Below, piece after piece: positions 59,528 to 64,000 of a stretch of DNA of 64,000 nucleotides. This stretch comes from Gemmatimonadaceae bacterium (GTDB lineage Bacteria > Gemmatimonadota > Gemmatimonadetes > Gemmatimonadales > Gemmatimonadaceae), in the NCBI GenBank assembly GCA_035533755.1, contig DATLTC010000030.1, forward strand, positions 59,880-123,879, in the 5' to 3' direction. The notes under the pieces were generated by a model. It worked only from the letters and a program-made list of their open reading frames with translations. It made no database searches and was not told the origin of the DNA. Each line of letters starts with the position of its first letter. The stretch's first letter is position 1. Both the position numbers and the translations under genes were made by a program.

Positions 59528-60204
59528 TGGAGGCCTTCGTCGCCACGTTCCAGGTGGAGCTGCTGGCCAAGCTCGTGGTGGCCATCCTGCTGGGCGGGGC
59601 GATCGGACTGGAGCGCGAGGTCGCGGGCAAGCCGGCCGGGCTGCGCACCAACATCCTGATCTGCGTGGGCGCGGCGCTGTTCATGCACCTGTCGATCGTG
59701 GTTGGCGACATCGGATTCTCGCCCGACGGCCATCCCTATGGCGACGTGACGCGCATCGCGGCCCAGATCGTGACCGGCGTGGGATTTCTTGGCGCGGGCA
59801 CGATCATGCAGGCGCGGGGGACGATCATTGGCCTCACCTCGGCGGCGACGATCTGGGTGGTGGCGGCCATCGGCGCCACGGTGGGGGCCGGCTTCTACGT
59901 GCAGGCGCTCGGCGCCGGCGCGCTGGTCATGATCGTGCTGAGCGGCATGGGGACGCTGGAGCACTGGCTGCGGCGGGCGCGGCGCACCGTGAACGCCACG
60001 ATCCGCGCTCAGCCGGGCACGTCCCTCGATGACGTGTCGGCCACGCTCCACCGGGCGGGTATCCGCGTGTTGGAGCATGCGATCTTCGATCACGTGGGCG
60101 ACCGCACGTTCGAACTGCGGCTCAGCGGACCGTCGCGCCAGTTCGAGGAGGCGCGCGACCACATGATGAAACGGGATGACGTCTTCCACTTCCATGTCGG
60201 GTAA
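59527..60204 (+). CDS. MgtC/SapB-family membrane protein
   Basis: ATG 59527, overlapping the trpS stop, gives 225 residues; longer upstream frames are rejected. The N-terminal half is membrane embedded with family motifs AILLGGAIGLEREVAGKPAG, LRTNILICVGAALFM, ARIAAQ-type VTRIAAQIVTGVGFLGAG and ATIWVVAAIGATVGAGFYVQ. The C-terminal ~80 residues form an ACT-like soluble domain. Known members affect magnesium homeostasis or membrane potential. It lies between trpS and a dehydrogenase gene. Confidence 0.88.
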   Translation: MEAFVATFQVELLAKLVVAILLGGAIGLEREVAGKPAGLRTNILICVGAALFMHLSIVVGDIGFSPDGHPYGDVTRIAAQIVTGVGFLGAGTIMQARGTIIGLTSAATIWVVAAIGATVGAGFYVQALGAGALVMIVLSGMGTLEHWLRRARRTVNATIRAQPGTSLDDVSATLHRAGIRVLEHAIFDHVGDRTFELRLSGPSRQFEEARDHMMKRDDVFHFHVG

Positions 60205-61240
60205 TCCCGAGCGACTGCTCGTCGTCGATCTGGCGTCGACGTCGCGCAATTGGGCGCTGAAGCCGGAGGGCGAGGCGGTCATCCGGGCGGCGGCGCCGCC
60301 GGGATGGGGCGTGCGCTTCGTGCGCGCCGCCACGATGTCCGACGGCGATGGATCGCAGACGCCGAGCGACGAAGCGCTGGCCGCGATCGCGCAGGCCGAG
60401 GCGTACTTCGGATTCGGCATCTCGCGGCCGCTGTTCGCGGCCGGCTCGCGGCTGCGCTGGGTCCACTCCGCCACCGCCGGGATGGGAGGGCTGTTGTTTC
60501 CCGAGATGGTGGCGAGCGACGTGCTGCTCACCAATTCGGCGGGAGTGCATGGCCCGCCGATCGCCGAATCGGTGCTCGCCGGGGTGATGCACTTCCTGCG
60601 CGGGCTCGACGTGGCGGTGGATCAGCAGCGGGCGGGCACGTGGAGCAAGTCGTTCTTCGTGTCGGGCGAGTCTCCCCTGCGCGAGGTGGCCGACTGCCGC
60701 GTGCTGGTGATCGGCGCGGGGGGCATCGGGTCGGAGGTGGCCACGCGGTTCTCGGCGCTGGGGGCCACGTGCGTGGGCGTGCGGCGGCGTCCCGAACAGG
60801 GTGTGCCGCCGGGATTCGCCCGCGTGGTGGGGCCCGACGCGATCGACGCCGAGCTGCCGCGCGCCGACGTGGTGGTGGTGGCGGCGCCGGCCACGGGGGG
60901 CACGCGCGGGCTGCTGGGCGCGGCCCGGCTGGACCTGCTGCCGGCCAACGCGATCGTGGTGAACGTGGCGCGGGGCACGCTGGTGGACGAGGCGGCCCTG
61001 GTGGAGCGGCTGCGAGCGGGGCGGCTGCGCGGGGCGGTGCTCGATGTGTTCGCCGAGGAACCCCTGGCGCCGTCGAGCCCGCTGTGGCAGCTTCGTTCGG
61101 CGCTGCTCACCCCCCATGTGTCGGCTGTGTCCCCCCTGCGTTTCTGGCCCCGCCAGCTGACGCTGTTCGCGGACAACTGGAGCCGGTATGTCCGGGGTGA
61201 GCCGTTGCGCAACCTCGTGGACAAGCACGCGGGATACTGA
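60194..61240 (+). CDS. D-isomer-specific 2-hydroxyacid dehydrogenase
   Basis: ATG 60194 lies 11 bases before the MgtC-like stop and gives 348 residues; another in-frame start lies 18 bases upstream. NAD-binding motif GAGGIGSEVATRFSALGATC with VGVRR, catalytic arginine in VNVARGTLVDEAALVE, glutamate in DVFAEEPLAP and histidine in LLTPHVSAVSP are present. The N-terminal lid is variable. Substrate could be hydroxypyruvate or phosphoglycerate-like; a serA assignment is not supported because no ACT domain is present. pilT begins two bases after its stop. Confidence 0.85.
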   Translation: MSGNPERLLVVDLASTSRNWALKPEGEAVIRAAAPPGWGVRFVRAATMSDGDGSQTPSDEALAAIAQAEAYFGFGISRPLFAAGSRLRWVHSATAGMGGLLFPEMVASDVLLTNSAGVHGPPIAESVLAGVMHFLRGLDVAVDQQRAGTWSKSFFVSGESPLREVADCRVLVIGAGGIGSEVATRFSALGATCVGVRRRPEQGVPPGFARVVGPDAIDAELPRADVVVVAAPATGGTRGLLGAARLDLLPANAIVVNVARGTLVDEAALVERLRAGRLRGAVLDVFAEEPLAPSSPLWQLRSALLTPHVSAVSPLRFWPRQLTLFADNWSRYVRGEPLRNLVDKHAGY

Positions 61241-61242
61241 GC

Positions 61243-62433
61243 ATGGAAAAGATCATCAAGGCGGCCGTGGACCGGGGGGCGTCCGACCTCCACATCAAGG
61301 CGGGCGACGTGTTCCGGGCGCGCATCCACGGCAAGCTCGTGGCGCTCACCAAGCAGGCGCTCACGCCGGAACAGACGCGGGCCATCGCGCTCCACCTGAT
61401 GAGCAGCGAGGACGACAAGGCGCGCATCGACAAGCTCACCGACTATGACTGTTCGTGGGAAGCGGCGGGCATCGGCCGGTTCCGCGTGAACATCATGCGG
61501 CAGCGCGGCACGTTCATGATCGTGATGCGCGTGATCCCGTTCGAGGTGCCGACGTTCGAGAAGCTGCGGCTGCCGCCGGTGCTGGCCCGGGTGGCGCAGG
61601 CCGAGCGCGGCATGGTCCTGGTGACCGGCGTGACGGGCTCGGGCAAGTCGAGCACGATGGCGGCGCTGGTCAACTACATCAATCAGCACGAGAACCGGCA
61701 CATTCTCACGCTCGAGAATCCCATCGAGTTCCAGCACAAGGACATCAACTCGGCGGTGACGCAGCGGGAGATCGGGCTCGACACGCCGGACTTCAAGATG
61801 GGCCTGCGGGCGGCGCTGCGTCAGGATCCCGACGTGATCATGATCGGCGAACTCCGCGACGCCGAGACGATCGACACGGCGATGAAGGCGGCGGAGACGG
61901 GCCACCTGCTGATCTCCACGCTGCACACGCCCGACGCGCAGAGCACCATTCTCCGCGTGATGGCGATGTTCCCGCCGGAGGAGCAGGAGGTGGTGCGCAT
62001 CCGGTTGGCCGAGTCGCTGCACGCCGTGGTGTCGCAGCGTCTGCTCAAGCGCCGCGACGGCAACGGACGCGCCGTGGCCGCCGAGATCCTGATCGTCACG
62101 CCCGCGGTGCGCGACATGATCGCCGACGGCAAGCGCATCGGCGAGATCCGCGACTACATCGAAGCGGGGCGCGAGCAGTACGGCATGCAGACGTTCGACC
62201 AGCACCTCGCCGACCTCGTGCGGTCCAAGGAAGTCATGTTCGAGACGGCGATGGCCGCGTCCACCAATCCGTCGGACTTCGAATTGAAGCTGCGGATGTT
62301 CGGCCGCCTGTCGCAGTCCATGCAGGTGGCGCACATCGAGGACGCCGAAGCACAGGCCGCGGCGGCGCCGGCCGCCGAGGTGCCGACGCTCGAGGGCATG
62401 CAGTCCGGCGGGCTCGACTTCATGGGCCAGTGA
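61243..62433 (+). CDS. pilT: Type IV pilus retraction ATPase PilT-like
   Basis: 396 residues. The N-terminal domain starts with SDLHIKAGDVFRARIHGKLV; Walker A is GVTGSGKSSTMAALV (from about residue 129), Asp-box in TLENPIEFQHKDINSAVTQR, Walker B DPDVIMIGELRDAETID (about 196) and His-box HLLISTLHTPDAQST (about 224). A PilU-like C-terminal extension of ~40 residues ends AQAAAAPAAEVP and GLDFMGQ. It powers pilus retraction from the inner-membrane base. No other pilus gene is in the window. Confidence 0.9.
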   Translation: MEKIIKAAVDRGASDLHIKAGDVFRARIHGKLVALTKQALTPEQTRAIALHLMSSEDDKARIDKLTDYDCSWEAAGIGRFRVNIMRQRGTFMIVMRVIPFEVPTFEKLRLPPVLARVAQAERGMVLVTGVTGSGKSSTMAALVNYINQHENRHILTLENPIEFQHKDINSAVTQREIGLDTPDFKMGLRAALRQDPDVIMIGELRDAETIDTAMKAAETGHLLISTLHTPDAQSTILRVMAMFPPEEQEVVRIRLAESLHAVVSQRLLKRRDGNGRAVAAEILIVTPAVRDMIADGKRIGEIRDYIEAGREQYGMQTFDQHLADLVRSKEVMFETAMAASTNPSDFELKLRMFGRLSQSMQVAHIEDAEAQAAAAPAAEVPTLEGMQSGGLDFMGQ

Positions 62434-62435
62434 CC

Positions 62436-63332
62436 ATGGTGCTCAAGGGCATTCTGGCGCCGGTCGTCTCGACGTTCGATCGCGCCTCGGGTGAATTGGA
62501 TCTCGACGCCTTCTCGGCCAACGTGCGCGCCCACCTCGCCGCGGGGCTGCACGGCATCGTCGTGGCCGGATCCACGGGCGAGGCGGTGCTGCTCGACGAG
62601 ACGGAACGCGGCCGGCTGGTGGAGGCGGCGCGCGCCGTCACGCCGCGCGACCGGCTGCTGCTGGCCGGCGCCGGCGCCGAGTCCACGCGCGTCACGCTGC
62701 AGCGCGCCCGGCAGGCCGCCGCCGCCGGCGCCGACGCGGTGCTCGTGGTGTCGCCGCACTACTACACGGCGGCGATGACCGCCGACGCCCTGCTCGGCCA
62801 CTTCCGCCGCGTGGCCGACGAGAGCCCGATCCCGGTGGTGCTGTACAACATCCCCAAGTACGTGGGGTTCACGATCTCGCCGTCCATCGTCACCGAACTG
62901 GCGTCGCACCGGAACATCATCGGCATCAAGGACAGCTCGGGCGATCGCGACCTGATGTCGGTGTACATCAATGCGCAGCGCCGGGATTTTGCCGTGCTCA
63001 CCGGCAGCGGCGCGCAACTGCACGCGGCGCTCGGTGCCGGAGCGGTGGGGGGCATCCTCGCCGTCGCGCTGTTCGCGCCCGAACTGTCGCTGGCCGTGTA
63101 CGAGCGCACGCTGGCGCGCGACGACGCCGCCGCCGCCGCGGCGCAGGCGCGCCTCGCGTTGCTCGCGTCCACGATCGTGGGCTCGCTGGGCGTGGCCGGC
63201 GTGAAGGCGGCGATGGACGCGGTGGGGCTGCACGGCGGTCCGGTGCGCAGCCCGCTGCGGCCGCTGTCCGCGCCGGATGCGGCCAAGGTCCGCGAACTAC
63301 TGGCGCAGGGAGTGCGCGCGGCCGCTTCCTGA
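62436..63332 (+). CDS. Dihydrodipicolinate synthase / N-acetylneuraminate lyase family aldolase
   Basis: 298 residues from ATG 62436, two bases after pilT; a much longer frame that covers pilT is a shadow. The Schiff-base lysine is Lys165 in GIKDSSGDRDL, Tyr137 in LYNIPKYVG, and the carboxylate-binding region is GSTGEAVLLDETERGRLVEA. The dapA consensus GTTGE reads GSTGE here. DapA (lysine pathway) or another pyruvate aldolase such as 4-hydroxy-2-oxoglutarate aldolase are possible; sequence alone does not decide. Confidence 0.85.
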   Translation: MVLKGILAPVVSTFDRASGELDLDAFSANVRAHLAAGLHGIVVAGSTGEAVLLDETERGRLVEAARAVTPRDRLLLAGAGAESTRVTLQRARQAAAAGADAVLVVSPHYYTAAMTADALLGHFRRVADESPIPVVLYNIPKYVGFTISPSIVTELASHRNIIGIKDSSGDRDLMSVYINAQRRDFAVLTGSGAQLHAALGAGAVGGILAVALFAPELSLAVYERTLARDDAAAAAAQARLALLASTIVGSLGVAGVKAAMDAVGLHGGPVRSPLRPLSAPDAAKVRELLAQGVRAAAS

Positions 63333-63334
63333 AC

Positions 63335-64000
63335 GTGACGGCCGCCGACGACGTCGCGCTGCTGCGCGCGCTCGCGGCCCGTCCGCGATTCACCGGAACC
63401 GACGACCTGGCCTCGGCGCGCCGGCACTGCGCGGGCGTGTTGCGTGACATGGGATTCGCGGTGCGCGAGCAGCCGTTCGCGTACTCCGCGCTGCCGGCGC
63501 GGTGCGGCATGCCGGCCGTGGGGCTGACGTCCATCGCCCTGCTCGGCGGCACGCTCGCGGTGGCCCGGGCACGCGGGGCGGGATGGACGCTGGCCGCCGC
63601 GGCCGCCGGCGTCCTGCTGCTGGCCGGACTCGCGCGTTGGCTGTCGAGCGCGTGGGCGTTGCGCGTGCCGGCCGCTCGAGCGCGCGGCGTGAACCTCGAG
63701 GCCACGCGGGGCAGCGAAACGCCCGGCCTCTGGCTGGTGGCGCACCTGGATTCGAAATCCCAGCGATATCCGTTGGCGCTGCGCGCCGCGGGTGCGTCGC
63801 TCACCATCGCGGCGTGGGTCGTCGCCATGGCGCTCTCGGCGGCGGGCGTGGCCGGCGTTGGCGGCTGGCCGCAACTGTGGATCTCGGGGGCGGTGGGCGC
63901 GGTGGGCGGCGCGCTGCTGATGTTCGTGGGCACCGGCAACGATTCGCCCGGCGCCGTGGACAACGCGTCGGGGGTGGTGGCGGTGCTCTCGGCGGCGCGG
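63335..64000 (+). CDS. M28-family aminopeptidase-like membrane protein, C-terminally cut by window
   Basis: The frame starts with GTG 63335, two bases after the aldolase stop, and is open to the window end (222 codons present). It encodes an N-terminal cytoplasmic or lid region, a hydrophobic helix pair near residues 65-100 (LTSIALLGGTLAVARA and LAAAAAGVLLLAGLARWL), then WLVAHLDSKSQRYPLALRAA and GTGNDSPGAVDNASGVVAVL. HLD and the DN of VDNASG match the M28 zinc-binding residues (His and bridging Asp). A second membrane segment (LTIAAWVVAMALSAAGVAG) lies between them. A membrane-bound M28 peptidase is likely; the rest is outside the window. Confidence 0.75.
   Translation, partial: MTAADDVALLRALAARPRFTGTDDLASARRHCAGVLRDMGFAVREQPFAYSALPARCGMPAVGLTSIALLGGTLAVARARGAGWTLAAAAAGVLLLAGLARWLSSAWALRVPAARARGVNLEATRGSETPGLWLVAHLDSKSQRYPLALRAAGASLTIAAWVVAMALSAAGVAGVGGWPQLWISGAVGAVGGALLMFVGTGNDSPGAVDNASGVVAVLSAAR

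Overview
The window is a high-GC (roughly two-thirds G+C by eye), densely packed bacterial chromosome segment. It is dominated by the conserved transcription and translation block: a tRNA cluster, rpmG, secE-nusG, rplKAJL, rpoBC, rpsLG, fusA-tuf, the S10 and spc operons, secY and adk-map. Gene content and protein style (type Z zinc-binding S14, four-cysteine L33, large M14 and M28 peptidases, many Gly/Ala/Lys-rich tails) fit an environmental Gram-negative phylum such as Gemmatimonadota. That assignment is inference from content, not from a database search. No rRNA, CRISPR array, insertion sequence, integrase or prophage gene was found.

Layout. 1-3013: end of glycerol kinase, a YfiM-like protein, a CcmF-type cytochrome c biogenesis protein and a small zinc-ribbon protein, ending at a strong hairpin. 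3089-3445 (minus): a secreted lysine-rich heptad-repeat protein. 3617-9203 (minus): one tight operon of cutA, TPR protein, macro-domain protein, transglutaminase-like protein, ABC ATPase and ABC permease. 9290-14666: uvrA, the two-subunit L-serine dehydratase (sdaAB, sdaAA) and an FkbM-type methyltransferase. 14788-21330: YbjN-like protein, PspA/IM30, AI-2E-type permease, DUF1611 (DgcN-like) protein, a degenerate ABC ATPase, a MscS-type channel and cysS.

21474-35477: a strong promoter precedes tRNA-Thr(UGU), Tyr(GUA), Gly(UCC) and Thr(GGU), then rpmG, secE, nusG, rplK, rplA, rplJ, rplL, rpoB, rpoC, rpsL and rpsG, ending in a terminator. A minus-strand secreted or outer-membrane protein gene sits between rpsG and fusA. 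36669-51666: fusA, tuf and the S10-spc gene order from rpsJ to secY, ending in a classical terminator. adk and map follow, but the usual infA-rpmJ-rpsM-rpsK-rpsD-rpoA-rplQ genes do not. 53285-64000: a secreted M14 peptidase; ftcD and a suhB-like phosphatase on the minus strand; then a near-continuous plus-strand series trpS, mgtC-like, D-2-hydroxyacid dehydrogenase, pilT, dapA-family and a truncated M28 peptidase.

The most unusual signals lie on top of this housekeeping content. Two intergenic elements, each starting at the TAG stop codon of a translation gene (tuf, rpsN), are built from 8-base units (consensus GGTAGGAC) arranged as inverted arrays. Several ribosomal proteins carry long low-complexity tails; the clearest is uS5, with about 107 N-terminal residues rich in RGG and glycine. 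RpoB carries an in-frame insertion of about 170 residues near its C-terminal part. A recurring TTGnnn-17/18-TAGCTT promoter motif lies six bases before two start codons, suggesting leaderless mRNAs. All are sequence observations; functions are inferred.
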